Shown: positions 10,225 through 20,900, numbered from the stretch's first letter. The stretch is 64,000 nucleotides of DNA from Ailurus styani (GCA_002007465.1 LNAC01000108.1:2398411-2462410), one strand, 5' to 3'. Notes: generated from the sequence alone by a model not told the origin. A program made the numbers and translations.

Positions 10225-10440
10225 TGACCGTAATCAGGGGCATTATCCGTGCAGGCTCCATGCCAGGCGAGGTCCTAAGCGCTTGACAGGTGTCAACTCC
10301 TTTACTCCACATAATTGCCCCATAAGGTAGGTGCTATTACCCTTTCCACTCTGCCGATGAGGAAACGGGGACACAGTTAGGAAGCGGCAGAACCAGTTTG
10401 GAATCCAGGCAGCCCAACCGTCAGATGGTATCCTACTTCT
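10225..10440 (-). repeat. MIR SINE, reverse
   Basis: TGCCAGGCGAGGTCCTAAGC, CATAATTGCCCCATAAGGTA, GATGAGGAAACGGGGACAC and TTTGGAATCCAGGCAGCCC in order. Confidence 0.85.
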
Positions 10441-10479
10441 CTTCATAGGAGAGACTATCTTCCTCCCACTTACCTCCAT

Positions 10480-10920
10480 GCCTTCCCACTCCCTGACCTG
10501 TCCCCACCCCTCTCAACTGCAGCCCAAGCCTGTCACCTCTGCTTTCATGCCTTTGAGTCCTTGGCACCAGCGTTTCCTCATACCTAGCTCTTCCTGTACC
10601 CTTCCCCCCCTGCTGGGAATTCCTAGTTACGCTTCAAAACCCCCTTTCAATGTCAGCTCCTTTGTGATCCTTCCTAGCGCTCCCCTAGACAAAGTGGAGG
10701 GACACATCTACCCCTCTGTTTTCCCAGCACTTGGCACACGTCTCAGTTAAGGGTTGGCACTCTTAATGCTGCAATTCACGCCGAATCCTTATCCCTCTCC
10801 CCAACTTGACTGTGAGCTTCTCTAGGTCAGGGGCAGTGGCTGCTTCCTCTTGGAACCCCCATGGCACCTGGGTACAGGATAGGCTTGGCGAGTAGCAATG
10901 ACCCAGCCAGGAATGAGGGG
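10480..10920 (+). mobile_element. L2 LINE 3' region
   Basis: Fits the L2 3' pattern: pyrimidine-rich text with TTCCTGTACCCTTCCCCCCC, CAAAACCCCCTTTCAATGTC, CAGCACTTGGCACACG and GTGAGCTTCTCTAGGTCAGG, then a decayed terminal segment. Strongly diverged. Confidence 0.6.
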
Positions 10921-11029
10921 CTGTCCCACCATGTCCTTTTAGCCCCCGCCCCGGGAGGGTCCCCTCCCCTCACCGGCTCAGAGCTGCCACTTTTAAAGCT
11001 GCAGATGGCAACATGTGTCAAATTGCAGA

Positions 11030-11125
11030 GACGATGCTGGTTCATTCTCCTCTGTGTCCTAAGCACTACCAAATGCTCTATTACCCAGTGGGCACTCAAA
11101 CGCTAGTATGAATGAGTGAGTGTGT
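11030..11125 (+). mobile_element. L2 LINE 3'-terminal fragment
   Basis: TCCTCTGTGTCCTAAGCAC, CCAGTGGGCACTCAAACGC and GAATGAGTGAGTG resemble the last hundred bases of L2. Confidence 0.5.
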
Positions 11126-11214
11126 GGGAGAGTGAGTGAAGCCTCAGCCTCCGGGTTCCCAGAAAAGGACTCTGGATGGCTCACGTCCTCTTTCCACTTA
11201 AAGATGCCTGGATC

Positions 11215-11440
11215 TTTCCTAACTCCACTTATGCAGGAGGTTAATTCAAGTGCTTTCCAGCTTAGCAAGCAATAAACAATTTGGTGTTGCAGCGAGTTGT
11301 TCTGCGTGTCATATTTATGGATTGGGGGAGGGGTGGGGGTGTTATTAAGTTCAGTGTTACAGGGAATGTTACATGCCCTTCCTTAATTACTTTCCTCCCT
11401 TTAATTAGATGTTGCCGGGAGGAGTGTCCCGGGGAGGGGG
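11215..11440. promoter_or_regulatory. Candidate conserved non-coding element with TAATTA-type sites
   Basis: AT-rich single-copy block with GGTTAATTCAAG (11238), CAATAAACAATTTGG (11270), TTATTAAGTTC, CCTTAATTACTTTCC (11381) and TTTAATTAGATG (11400). Closely spaced homeodomain and SOX/FOX-like words with no transposon signature. Conservation is inferred, not measured. Confidence 0.4.
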
Positions 11441-12320
11441 ACTGAAAGTCACTGCAGACAAGAAAGGTGTTGTTGGCGTTCTGCCACCTGATAGGACAGC
11501 AGTCGTCTGTGGGGGTCAGATGGGGGGAGCCCCTCTCCAGAAGGGACCCCACCACGCAGAATTCTGAAAGCATTGCTCACGCTTTGCTGTCTCTCCGTTG
11601 TCCTTCTCTGCAGGAGCTCTGTTTTCCCAGCGCTGTCTTTCTCCTCAGGTTTCTCTCTGTCCACCTGCTGGGAGCTGCTCCGGTCTCCTGCCGCTCTCCT
11701 TCCTGACTCCACTCAAAGGTCACAGGACGAGCTGTTGTCTGCAACACACATGCCCCTTTGGCGTGGTGCAGCGTGGGGACCCGGCCGTGAGCTGGAGGGT
11801 GAGGCCTCCTCCCCAGCAGAGGTCTACGATCTACAGTGATGCCCCCATCCTCTCTGGAGCACCCCTAAATCTCCGCCCGGGGGGCATCCAAACCAAGTAA
11901 CAATGTGTGCGGGCCCAGAGTGAGGTGTTAGCCCCGGCCTCATGGAGGCTTTTGGTGACTCTGAGAGGCACCAGCTATGATCCCTGGAGAGGGGCCCATG
12001 CCGCACAGCTGGGAAGCAGTACCAGCCCACGTCTGAGCCCCTCGGACCTTTCCCTGGCTCCACTGCAGCCTGAGCGGCCATAGAGTTCCTGCAAACGGCG
12101 AGCACGAGCCACGGCTTCCCAGAATGGACCAGAAGCCACAGGGGCAGCCAACACAGCTGCTCTGGCTGCAGCAGGCATCTGACAGTGGGGAGGGTCCCTC
12201 CAGGACCCAGTCGATGGGGGCCCGGCGGGGCCCACCATTCCTCATGCATGCTGGTTGCCTGTGCCAAGCCTCTTCCTCCTCTCCCCACTGCCTGTGGGGA
12301 GACGAGCTCCAAACCCAGCC
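11441..12320. other. Non-coding GC-rich DNA
   Basis: No repeat or exon recognised. ORFs of 100-181 codons on both strands are overlapping and domain-free. Confidence 0.35.
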
Positions 12321-12490
12321 CATCTGCTGCATTTTCCCGAAACTCCCGAGACGATCCAATTCTGCACACCAGATGGGAAATAGCATGTACATTTCGGATG
12401 GTGATTAGTGTTTTTGTTTTTTTCCCCGAACGCTCGCGTTAATGGAGCTCCTTCCTGAAAGTAAATTGGAGAGCCTTCCGTTTGATGGAG
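12321..12490. promoter_or_regulatory. Candidate conserved non-coding element
   Basis: Holds CACACCAGATGGGAAATAGC (an E-box-like CAGATG), GGTGATTAGTGTTTTTG, CGCTCGCGTTAATGGAGC and GAAAGTAAATTGGAG. CpG (CGCTCGCG) is retained inside an AT-richer block, which can indicate selection or lack of germline methylation. Inference only. Confidence 0.35.
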
Positions 12491-12985
12491 TCTGGCCGAC
12501 CTCCACCTCCCTGCCCCCCACAAAGGCAAGCATGGCTTTCCCAGGAAGGGTGTGCAGGGCCCTCACCTGCCCTCTGTCCCTCTGCACCGGCCGCAGTCTG
12601 CACAGACTGCAGCCTCTCGCTAGGCAGAGCAAAGTGGGACAGAAGACAGGCCTGCCAGGCTGCCGAAGGGCTCTGTGGAGCCTGGTGATTTCCAAGACCA
12701 ATAACTCCAGGTGAGGGGTCCTCAGGGATGGAGGGACAGGGCTGGCCTGCCCTCCGGGAAAACAGCATTACACCTCCTTGTACTAGGACTTGTCAAGGGA
12801 AGTGGGATTGGATGGATGACTCTGGACTTTGCTCGTGGACTTTGCTCAGGGCATATGACTTAAGAGGAAGTTCAGATGTGATGCCAAGTTCTTGAGGGCT
12901 AGAGCTTGGGTCTTTCTACAGTTTGAACCAACATGTGGGACAGAATAGGGCCGAAAAATGCTTGCTTACATGCTGAATGAATGGA
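12491..12985. other. Non-coding; possible L2 end near 12890-12985
   Basis: GAGGGCTAGAGCTTGGGTC then TGCTGAATGAATGGATGAATG could be a decayed plus-strand L2 terminus. A short direct repeat, GGACTTTGCTC, occurs twice at 12824-12849. Confidence 0.35.
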
Positions 12986-13059
12986 TGAATGATAAGAGAG
13001 ATAAGTAAGAGTATTCGTGTACATGTAGTTATAGGCAGCCCTCATTTTCCTACGTATTT

Positions 13060-13112
13060 GCAAATTCACACATGCATGCAGGCACACACACACGCACGCA
13101 CACTTCTCCCCC
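13060..13112. repeat. CA-rich low complexity
   Basis: Imperfect (CA)n with CATGCATGCAGG and CGCACGCACAC interruptions. Confidence 0.85.
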
Positions 13113-13985
13113 CAAACCAAGGAACTGGAATTAAGAAAATACATATTTTATGTAATACTTACACATATTTATACTATATATAAAAACATATTTTTGTAAT
13201 GTGTATATTACAGAAAAGACACTTCGCAGTACTTTCATATATTGTCTTGCTAGTTTTGACCGTAACTCTGAAAACCATGGTGTGGTTCCGAGAGGTCTGG
13301 TAAGGCGGACGGGGCCCCACGGGTAGCAAGCAGCAGAGGGGAGTTTGGGGTTCAGGTACAGCTGACTTCAGAGGCCACAGGAACCAGCAAACAGTTTTTA
13401 ATAGGACGTGGCTCAGACTTTTAAAAAGGGCCCCACTCACTGGAACTGGATGTTGTGGGGCCAGAGAGCCTGGATCCTAGGAGACAAGTTAAGGGCTCGT
13501 GAGCAGAGTGGGTGTTTGGTGATATGGCCTTAGCCTAAGATGGCAGCAGGGGAATCAGAAGGTGAGATTTCACAGGAAGGAGCCACAGGCCTCTGTAACA
13601 AGGTGTGAGGGACGAAGGAGGCTAGGAGGGCATCCGTGCCAATCTCTGGTATGTTCGGGGCTGGAGGGAACACTGGTTTGGAGAAACGGGTGATAAGAGA
13701 CCTTCTGGGACCATTGGTTTTGAGAGACACACAAGTCATGCATTGGAAACAAGGCTTTAGAACTTAGGTGAGAGACTGGACGTTGGAGGTATAGATTTGT
13801 GAGTTTTATCCTCACGGGGGAGGGAAAGACGCTACGGATCAGGATGAGATCCCCTGTGCGAGTGTAGACTCAGGAGAGAAGCAGCCTGGAGGTCCCCTGG
13901 GCCAGGCAGGGAGAAGAGTCTGGGGGCAGGCAGGCTAGGAATGCACACACGTGCCAACACGCCGGTTTGTGCTTGTCTGCAACAA
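13113..13985. other. Non-coding; AT-rich at 13130-13260
   Basis: 13130-13260 is TA/AT-rich (ATTTATACTATATATAAAAAC) and may be an L1 tail remnant, unproven. The remainder has no recognised feature. Confidence 0.35.
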
Positions 13986-14120
13986 CTGGTAGCCACGTCC
14001 ACGTACTTCCATGTGTCCCCCCCCACACACACCAGCCTGCCCACATCGGCACACACACACACAACTAAGTGTATATACGCACATCTTCATAAATGCACAC
14101 CGGCTCATACAACCAGGTGT
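13986..14120. repeat. (CA)-rich low complexity
   Basis: Includes CCCCCCCCACACACACC (14018 on) and GGCACACACACACACAACT (14048 on), with loose CACAC words to 14115. Explains the Cys/Val- or His/Thr-rich ORFs here. Confidence 0.85.
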
Positions 14121-15260
14121 GACCAGATGTGCGCCTGGGGCAGGATCTCTCGAAAAGCGAGGTGAGAAGAGGCTTGCAGGCGAAGCAAGAGAAGGAGACT
14201 CTTGACTCCTCTGCGTTGGGGCCCGAGCAGAAAACAGTCAGGGAGGATCCACCAGATGGTAGCTCCCGGCGAGCTCATCTTTCTCGGAGGCCCCGCGCCC
14301 CCCTCCCCCGTGGCCTCCCCCAGAAGCTCGGCCTCGGCACACGACTGTGTCTCCCGGTGCCTTTGGCCCTCGGCACGCATGTGTCTCCGTGTGCCGGTAA
14401 CTGGGACGCCTCAGTGTGGAGGTGCCAGACAGGCAAGCCGGGCAGCCCTCCAACTCCGCCACGTAGGTGGCTGGGTCTTCGCGCGCGCTCAGGACGTCTC
14501 GAGGAGAAGGCTGCTGTTTGGAACGGGCGTCTGCCACCTCAGTCTTGTCAGGTCAGCCTAGACCTGGTGGCTTTGGCCATCACGGGTCACAGCTCGCCAA
14601 GACGCAGGAGAACTCAGCCTCCCGGCCGTCCAGCCCTCTTCCCGGAAAGCCCCCTCCTGCTTTCTCAGTGGCTGCGGATTCAGGGATGAACAAAGTTGAG
14701 TGTCCTTTGCTCGAGGCCTGGGAGACAGCCTGAGACAAGGAAGGTTCCATGGAGGAGGGCAGGGGTGGCTCTTCTACTTCCCCTGTGGGCCAGAGCCAGT
14801 GGGGGGCGGTGGTGGCTGGAGGGTCAGCTGCCTCAGAGCCCCTCCGCCTGGCTCCTTCCTCCGCCCTGGAGACAAGGAATCAGGGAGGCCAAGGGGCAAG
14901 CTCGCTGAAATTCATCCCCTGGAGTCCTTCTGGGCTTGGCCACTGCCAAGTCTGGCTCAGGCTGCTTCTGCCACGTTCTTTTTCACAAGGAAAGGCAAGT
15001 TTCTCGAGTCGTTAGAGTGGAGTTTTCATAGTGAAAATGCTCTCTGTGAGCTCTGACAGTCTGAATCTCTGGCCTAGAATCTACTGTGCGTCAAGAGACT
15101 TAACAAGCTCCGTGTGAGGAGACGGATGTGTGGAACCTGCTCGCATCATCACAGTCCCGTGCACGGGGTAGGGGACGTCTGCGCCTCCGGTGTGCCGAGG
15201 AGGAGCCCGAGATCCCGGGCGGGGTGTGGGGTTAGTAGACAGCAGGGTGACAGGACCAGC
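14121..15260. other. GC-rich DNA with moderate CpG retention at 14260-14500
   Basis: CpG is clearly higher at 14260-14500 (CCCGGCGAGCTC, CTCGGCACACGAC, CTTCGCGCGCGCTC) than in the surroundings, but shorter and weaker than the left-edge island. It could be a minor or eroded CpG island. No exon is supported; ORFs to 186 codons lack domains. Confidence 0.4.
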
Positions 15261-15264
15261 TTGT

Positions 15265-15470
15265 GTCCCACTGGACTCGGACAGATCTGATTCGAATCCC
15301 AGTGCTGCCTCTTCGGTCTATCATGTCCAGCAAGTTCCTTGATCCCAGTTCTCTAATCCGTAGAATGGGATGAGGACATCTGCTGGAGCATTTGTTTTGA
15401 GAAGGTGATGACAGAAGGCCCACTTGGCCCGTGGCATGGTGCTAGGGGCGCAGTAACCCCCTGAAAATCT
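15265..15470 (+). repeat. MIR SINE, diverged
   Basis: GATCTGATTCGAATCCCAGTG, CCAGCAAGTTCCTTGATCC, CTAATCCGTAGAATGGGATG and GGCATGGTGCTAGGGGCGC in MIR order. Confidence 0.65.
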
Positions 15471-15473
15471 GAG

Positions 15474-15535
15474 CTCTAAGTTGGGACTCAAACCCGGTTC
15501 TCTGGACTGCGAGTCCGGTGCTCTCCGTCTGGGGT
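15474..15535 (-). repeat. MIR head fragment, reverse
   Basis: GGGACTCAAACCCGGTTCTC and GACTGCGAGTCCGGTGCTCTC match the complement of the MIR tRNA-derived head. Confidence 0.5.
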
Positions 15536-16940
15536 TCTCAAGTGTTCTGTGACAGAGCAGCTCCCGAGCCGGTCCCTGAGGATCTTTAGCTGCGTTTGGA
15601 GGTGGCTTCCTAGCCACCTGCCTCCAGGTGTTGGATCAGAACCCAGGCCAACGTGCCTGCGTGTGAGTGTGTGTATATGCCCATGCCCGGCCGTCCAGGC
15701 CACTGTCATCTGAGTTCCTCATATTCGTTTCACTGATGGGAAATCACAGAGTGGCCGAGAAGGGGGCATCAAGGCCGTGCTGAGTATCACAGCCAGAGCC
15801 CACGGTGCCTTGCCAGACTCACGAGTGCCAGATGAATGCACTACAGAGACCAGTCACTTAGGCTCAAGCGGGTCTGCTTTATATTGCGAGAGCATGTCCC
15901 ACCCACCCAGGTCGGCTGGGCAAAGGCCCCTTTCCTTCAACCCATCTCCACCCTCCCTGGAGTACCCCAAGGTTCTCTCCGGGGTCACGGATAGCCATCT
16001 GGGCCTTCTGGGAGACTGTTTACATTGAGAATCCCCAGGCAAGTCATGCGGCCGTTTTTCTGATGCCTGGTGCTGCTTGCCTGCTCCCGCTCCCCTCCCT
16101 CTCTCCCACCAGGGCCTGCCTAATTACAGGGAGGGGTTGGGGGGTGCTGCAAACCCACTCCTGGCTTTTTAGCAGCCCGGCCGTTGCAATCCCATCTCTG
16201 AAAAAGCTACAGTCCCTGTGCAGAACCAACATCTCTGGAAGGAGCTGAACTGGGGCTTCCGGGCAGCCTGGGTGGCCTGGGCATGTAGAGGAGCCCTAGC
16301 CTGGGGAAGGGGTAAAGGAGAGCCAGCAGCTGGGCTCTGAGGGCTGCTGTGATGCCCACCCCTGAGAACCTGGCCCCGTTCCGGAAATAAAGAATGTTTC
16401 TGGAACAGTATACATTGGGAACAGGGGTTGGGATGAGAATCTTCATGGCCCACAAACCTGCCAGGAGGACATCAACCAACCAGCCATCAAGTCCTCCTTA
16501 CCTAGAGACCTTCTCTCTAAACCCCTAAAGAGCCTCACACAAGGGCTTTTGCTGTCTCACCCCATCTGCATCACCCCTTGGACTGAAGTCCTTTTCTCCT
16601 GGTCATTAAAATGCAAATAACCCCAAGAATGGAATCCAGTTAAGTCTCAGGTGTTCCTGAAAGCATCATGTAATTTCCTGAAAGCAAGTGGTTGGGGGCA
16701 CAAGGTTGCCATCCCATGGAATGGAATGGGGGTGGGGGAGTGTAGGGGTGGGGAGAAGCATGTCCAGGACCCTGTGGTCCATCCTGTTCTTTCTGGCAAT
16801 GCCCTGAGCTGGGGGAGGGGAGACCTGAGCTCTGGTTCAGAGATGGGATGCCTTTCCAGACCCTCCCAGAACACTGACCTCTGCATGCAGGGCTCCTCCC
16901 CCTCTAACTGTGACATTTAATAAAAGGAAGCCTCACTAAA
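15536..16940. other. Non-coding, no feature recognised
   Basis: Unremarkable GC-rich DNA. A possible MIR core trace lies near 15735-15790. 16380-16640 is AT-richer without a recognisable family. Confidence 0.35.
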
Positions 16941-16944
16941 GTAG

Positions 16945-17370
16945 ATTTGTTAAGCTAGAAAGGGAGGCTGGAGGGGGAGCCATACCATTCAATGTCAATT
17001 TCGGGAAGAATTGTCAATTACAGAGCCCAACAGAAGAATCATTAACAGGAAAGAATCATCAATTACAAGTCCCAACAGGGAGAGATGTAGATTGCATCTC
17101 CTATAAGAAATCAACTACCCCAGCAACTCAGCCAATGAGAAACCATTGTCAACCTGAACTCTTGCTTTTCTCCAGCCAACTTTTCAAAAAGACCCTTCCC
17201 AGCTTCCTCCCTCTTCTTCATAAAGTAACTTTCCTCTCCTATGGTTGTTGGACTTGCCCATGCTTTTGGCATAGCTTGTCTGTCTTGAATTACCTTTCTC
17301 TGTTATCCCCAAATAAACTGATTTTGCTCCAAAAATAACAGACAGCTTTGTGTTTGAGGTTAACATAACT
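16945..17370 (+). mobile_element. Solo-type LTR of an endogenous retrovirus (class I-like), copy A
   Basis: Promoter and polyadenylation arrangement of an LTR: a CCAAT box at 17132-17136, a TATA-like CTTCATAAAGTAA near 17216 and AATAAA at 17312-17317, then GAGGTTAACA close to the end. No viral coding sequence adjoins it. It shares the order and wording of its 3' half with the LTR-like block at about 18.0-18.4 kb. Edges are approximate and the family is not named. Confidence 0.5.
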
Positions 17371-17454
17371 TCCTTTAAACTCACACTGGTAAGGGGCTGA
17401 CTCTACAGAAAGTCTTTATTTTCCCTCTTAACCTGTCTATCCATCCATTTTACC

Positions 17455-17635
17455 ATCCATTCATATATTCAATAAATTGATACTGGGTACCTACTACAGG
17501 GCAACATGTAGGCAGGAACTGTAAAATAAGGTGAACTACACCAGTTTATATGGCCCCTTGCCTCATGGAGCATGCAGTCTAGAGAGGAAGCTAGACATGA
17601 ACAAATCGTCATTGAAGTCAATGATTAGACAGAAG
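17455..17635 (-). mobile_element. L2 LINE 3' end, reverse
   Basis: CATTCATATATTCAATAAATTG, GGGTACCTACTACAGGGC, TTGCCTCATGGAGCATGCAG and TCTAGAGAGGAAGCTAGAC reproduce the L2 3'-end complement in order. Confidence 0.8.
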
Positions 17636-17990
17636 CGTTTTCTAAAGGAAAGTCACCCTGTTCTCTGGAAGTGATAACAAGAGACCCAAACTGAATTTAA
17701 CACATGGGTGGCCCAGCAGGGCCAAGAGCAAGACTATCACCTCCCTAGTCCTAAACAGTATGCTTCTAATAATGCAACCCAGGATATCTAGAGTCACGCC
17801 AGCCCTTCTTGCTCTCACTTGCCCTAGGAAGACAGGCTGTGACACTGGCCATGAACATGTATAAAAATAGTGCCCAAGGAAGGACCTGGGACTGGGGTAG
17901 GGGTCTTGAGATGGAAGATTGGGAGCTGGCCAACAGGAACATTGTGGGAGCTGAGGTGGTGCCAGGAAAAGGTGTGGATTGTGAGAATTC
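17636..17990. other. Single-copy spacer between two LTR-like blocks
   Basis: No retroviral internal sequence is seen here. This argues that the two LTR-like blocks are separate solo LTRs, not one provirus. Confidence 0.45.
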
Positions 17991-17994
17991 ATGA

Positions 17995-18405
17995 AGGCAA
18001 ACCTCATTTAGAATGGAGTGTGGAGCTCACGCGCTGTACCACTGGAAGTCCACTGCAGATCCAGCAGGAAGAGAGGGGCCTTTCATTACCTTACTGCCCC
18101 AGCAGTAAGTAAGCAGGCTTCCTCTTCCCCCAGCATCAGCCCAGCCAATGACCTATCACCACAGCTCAGCCAATGAAAACCCACTAGATTTCCAGCTCCC
18201 AGGTTAACTCCAGTGGACTTTTTGTATAGAACCGCCCCTCCCAACTTTCTGCTTTCCTCTATAAGAGATCGTTTCTCTCCTTCTTTTCCTGGTCTTGGTT
18301 GTGGTTTTACCATAGCCTGCATATTCTAGATGGTCACATGTGGTTCTTGAATAAACCCATCTCTTGCTGGTAAAATAACTGGCAGTTTGATTTTTAAGGC
18401 TAATA
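17995..18405 (+). mobile_element. Solo-type LTR of an endogenous retrovirus (class I-like), copy B
   Basis: Two CCAAT boxes (18145-18149 and 18170-18174), a TATA-like TCTATAAGAG at 18258 and AATAAA at 18350-18355 appear in LTR order. The 3' part parallels copy A: CCCAACTTTCTGC against CCCAGCTTCCTCC, then a TATA-like word, then TTGGTTGTGG against TATGGTTGTTGG, then the polyadenylation signal. Edges are approximate. Confidence 0.5.
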
Positions 18406-19500
18406 GGGTGAATGTGGAATCAGGGGCTGGCAGGGAGACAGAGGAGGAAAGTAGAGAGATGGGATCAGGATTTTCCTGCGGAGAAACACTCCGGAGTAGG
18501 GGGTTGACCTCGGAGGGAGCAAATCCAGGTGAGAAACAACGTCTACACCACCCCCTGCTGGTCCTCCATTCAAGCCCTGAGGAGAGTTTGCTAGGGTGCA
18601 CCTGCTCACTCCAAGGCCTGGTCAAGGGGACAGTGGCTTTATTGGTGGTCATGTAGTTATTCCTGCTCCACATGGAGAGGTCCTGACTTTCTCCCACGGG
18701 GGTAAGGCAAGGCAAGGGCTCTTCATCCCGTTCCCCAGAAGGAGAAATGAAGGCTCTGGGAGATCTGTAAGCAAATGGTGGAGGCCCCACAGGCTGGGAA
18801 TCCCACCACCCTGGCGAGGCATTGAGCACAAGGCAGCCCCTCATTCCTGGTCTCAAGTAAGTCTGGGGAAGGATGGAGAGAGGACCTGGAGGCCTGGCCT
18901 GCTGGGAGGGTGACAGTGGGCAATCTCGGCCCAACTTGAAGCTTCTAGATGTGATGAAAGGAGATAACCCACAGTGACCAGGAGGTTTTGGGAGACACTT
19001 GTAGTCCGTGAGTCCTGTTTTTCCCAAGGAAAGAAGAAAGGAGCATTCTTTGCCTTTGGTCAAGTTATTGCCTCCCCCTGGTCCACCCTTGGCATCAGGC
19101 CGCACCTGTCCAGACCCAGTGTCAGCTATAGGAAGTCTCTCCAGCAATTAACTAGATGGGCAGAGCCAACTACAGTCTAGACCATTGCAAACCATCAGCT
19201 TCCATTGCCCGGCGTATGTTTGGGGAAGTGCTGGCCCGATGGGGAGAGAGGCTTCGCGAAGGTCACACAGCATATCCACCGCAGAGTTGGGGCCGGCAGC
19301 TTTCATCATGGGGTTGTTTTGTGGCCTCCCTATCCGCCACCAGAATCCATCATGAATGCCACCATCTTTGTCATGGGCCAGCTGCCAAGGCCTTTATCAG
19401 ATTCCCCCACAGCCCAAGCCTGTCCTGGGGAGATTGGGGTGGGGGTGGGGTGCCAGGAAATAATCAGTCATATTTCATTAGGATAAAAATATGAACAATC
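18406..19500. other. Non-coding, holds the longest ORF by chance
   Basis: The 273-codon minus-strand ORF (18326-19147) spans most of this stretch and runs antisense into LTR copy B. It has no recognisable domain, is rich in Pro/Ser/Leu and Gly, and is about what chance can yield in 64 kb of GC-rich DNA. A MIR trace (GAAGGTCACACAGCATATCC) lies near 19258. Confidence 0.4.
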
Positions 19501-19507
19501 AGAATCA

Positions 19508-19682
19508 TGATAAACAGCTACTATTTATTGAGCACCTACAATGTGCCAGGTCTGGGCTAAGTGCTTCCCACACATCCTTTAAGTAACTCTTCCTTAAATG
19601 TGTCTGCGAGGCAGGAGCCATTATACCCTCGTTTTACAGATGCTGCATAGAGAGAGTATATGATTTATAGTTACTCCCTATA
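19508..19682 (-). repeat. MIR SINE, reverse
   Basis: AGCTACTATTTATTGAGCACC, ACAATGTGCCAGGTCTGGGC, GCGAGGCAGGAGCCATTATA and CGTTTTACAGATGCTGC in order. Confidence 0.9.
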
Positions 19683-19694
19683 GTAGTTATTATT

Positions 19695-19880
19695 CATGTT
19701 AATAATGGTACTGGTTAATGTTTACTAAGTGCTTGCTACATGCTAGGCATATGGATTACTGCTTCACATGGGCCATCTTGCAATTCTATTAGGTCAATAC
19801 TATTATCATTTCCATTACAGGGAGGAAATGCGGGTTGAAGAGCTAAGGTTGCCGGCCCAGGATCCTGTGGCTTGCACATG
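19695..19880 (-). repeat. Second MIR SINE, reverse, adjacent copy
   Basis: TTAATGTTTACTAAGTGCTTG, CTACATGCTAGGCATATGG, CTATTAGGTCAATACTATTATC and TTACAGGGAGGAAATGCGG. It is independent of the preceding MIR, giving two MIRs in tandem. Confidence 0.85.
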
Positions 19881-20227
19881 GGAAGGAATTATTAAGATTT
19901 ATCAGATTCCAAATCCTTTGGCTTTACCTTCTTATCACGGGTTTCAGAGGCTGCCTTAAAATGTTATGCAAAACTTGGGGGATTGGAGCAATTTTCTAGG
20001 GATAGGATGAAGAGCCTGTGCCCATTTTTTCAAAGTTGTCCACGACCTACCCAGGGCTCACCCACTCTGCTTAGGGCGGCTCCTATGTGCCACGAGCCAA
20101 GACTCTTGGAGAAACGTTCCCCACAAGGGCATCACCAAGCCCTAGCTCAGGCCCCACCCTGGGACGCCTAACACCCAGGTAGATTTTATCCACCCAACTC
20201 AGATTTATCTGTGTCATGAAGGTGACT

Positions 20228-20462
20228 ATCCTGCTGCATTCTTTTTTTTTTTAAAGATTTTATTTATTTATTTGACACAGAGAGAGAGATTACAAGTAGG
20301 CAGAAAGGCAGGCAGAGAGACAGGGAGAGGAGGAAGCAGGCTCCTTGCTGAGCAGAGAGCCCGATGCGGGCCTCGATCCCAGGACGCTGAGATCATGACC
20401 TGAGCCGAAAGCGGAGGCTTTAACCCACTGAGCCACCCAGGCGCCCATCCTGCTGCATTCTT
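20228..20462. repeat. 16-bp target-site duplication bracketing a SINE
   Basis: ATCCTGCTGCATTCTT is present at 20228-20243 and again at 20447-20462, identical at all 16 positions. Confidence 0.97.
20244..20446 (-). mobile_element. CAN SINE, mustelid-type, reverse
   Basis: In reverse orientation it has the T-run and TTTATTTATTTATTTGAC tail complement, the GA-rich tract, the ATCCCAGGACGCTGAGATC box B region and the CACTGAGCCACCCAGGCGCC head. The head wording (TTTAACCCACTGAGCCACC) is the type I associate with mustelids. A perfect 16-bp duplication shows recent insertion. Confidence 0.95.
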
Positions 20463-20589
20463 GATTGAGCAAGGGGCACTAGATGTTCTGAACTCTTGTG
20501 AGTCCTAACCTAGACACTTGGCCCCTGTGACTGCCAGTGCCAAGGAGATAGATCATTTAATCAATAACAACCTAGCCCTGGCTAATGGA

Positions 20590-20900
20590 TACGAACAGAA
20601 AAAGCCAGGCTTCTGCGTTGGAGCATTCATAAGTTCTCCATCCCAATGACTTAATTGATCAGCTGATTCTGTTTACTTCTGAGTGATCATTGGTGAGCGC
20701 ATCGTAGGAGCCAGCCCCTCACCAATGCCGCCCCCCTCGGTAATAGCTCATGATTGCCTAAATGGGTGGCTGGCGGTGGGAGCAAGGCTGTACAAGATAA
20801 CTGATTGCTCATAATTGTCAACCAAATTGCATCCATGGTATTGAGCTTGAAAATGGACCCAAAGAAGCATCTCTTATTGATCCCTTCGGGTTACAAACAA
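20590..20900. promoter_or_regulatory. Candidate conserved non-coding element
   Basis: Single-copy block with dense TALE/homeodomain and GATA-like words: GACTTAATTGATCAGCTGATTC (20647-20668 region), GTAATAGCTCATGATTGCC, ACAAGATAACTGATTGC and CTCATAATTGTCAACC (to 20824). No transposon signature. Of the AT-rich blocks in this window it has one of the highest densities of such words. Inference only. Confidence 0.45.

Noticed and set aside
16945..18405. A provirus with paired LTRs
   Set aside because: The 0.6-kb spacer shows no retroviral gene or primer-binding-site sequence, so two solo LTRs is the simpler reading.
18326..19147. 273-codon ORF as a gene
   Set aside because: No domain, ends antisense inside an LTR, composition like the surrounding DNA.
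20405..20446. tRNA gene
   Set aside because: The box A/B-like sequence belongs to the tRNA-derived head of a SINE; no cloverleaf with an intact anticodon arm was found. The same holds for the other SINEs and MIRs.
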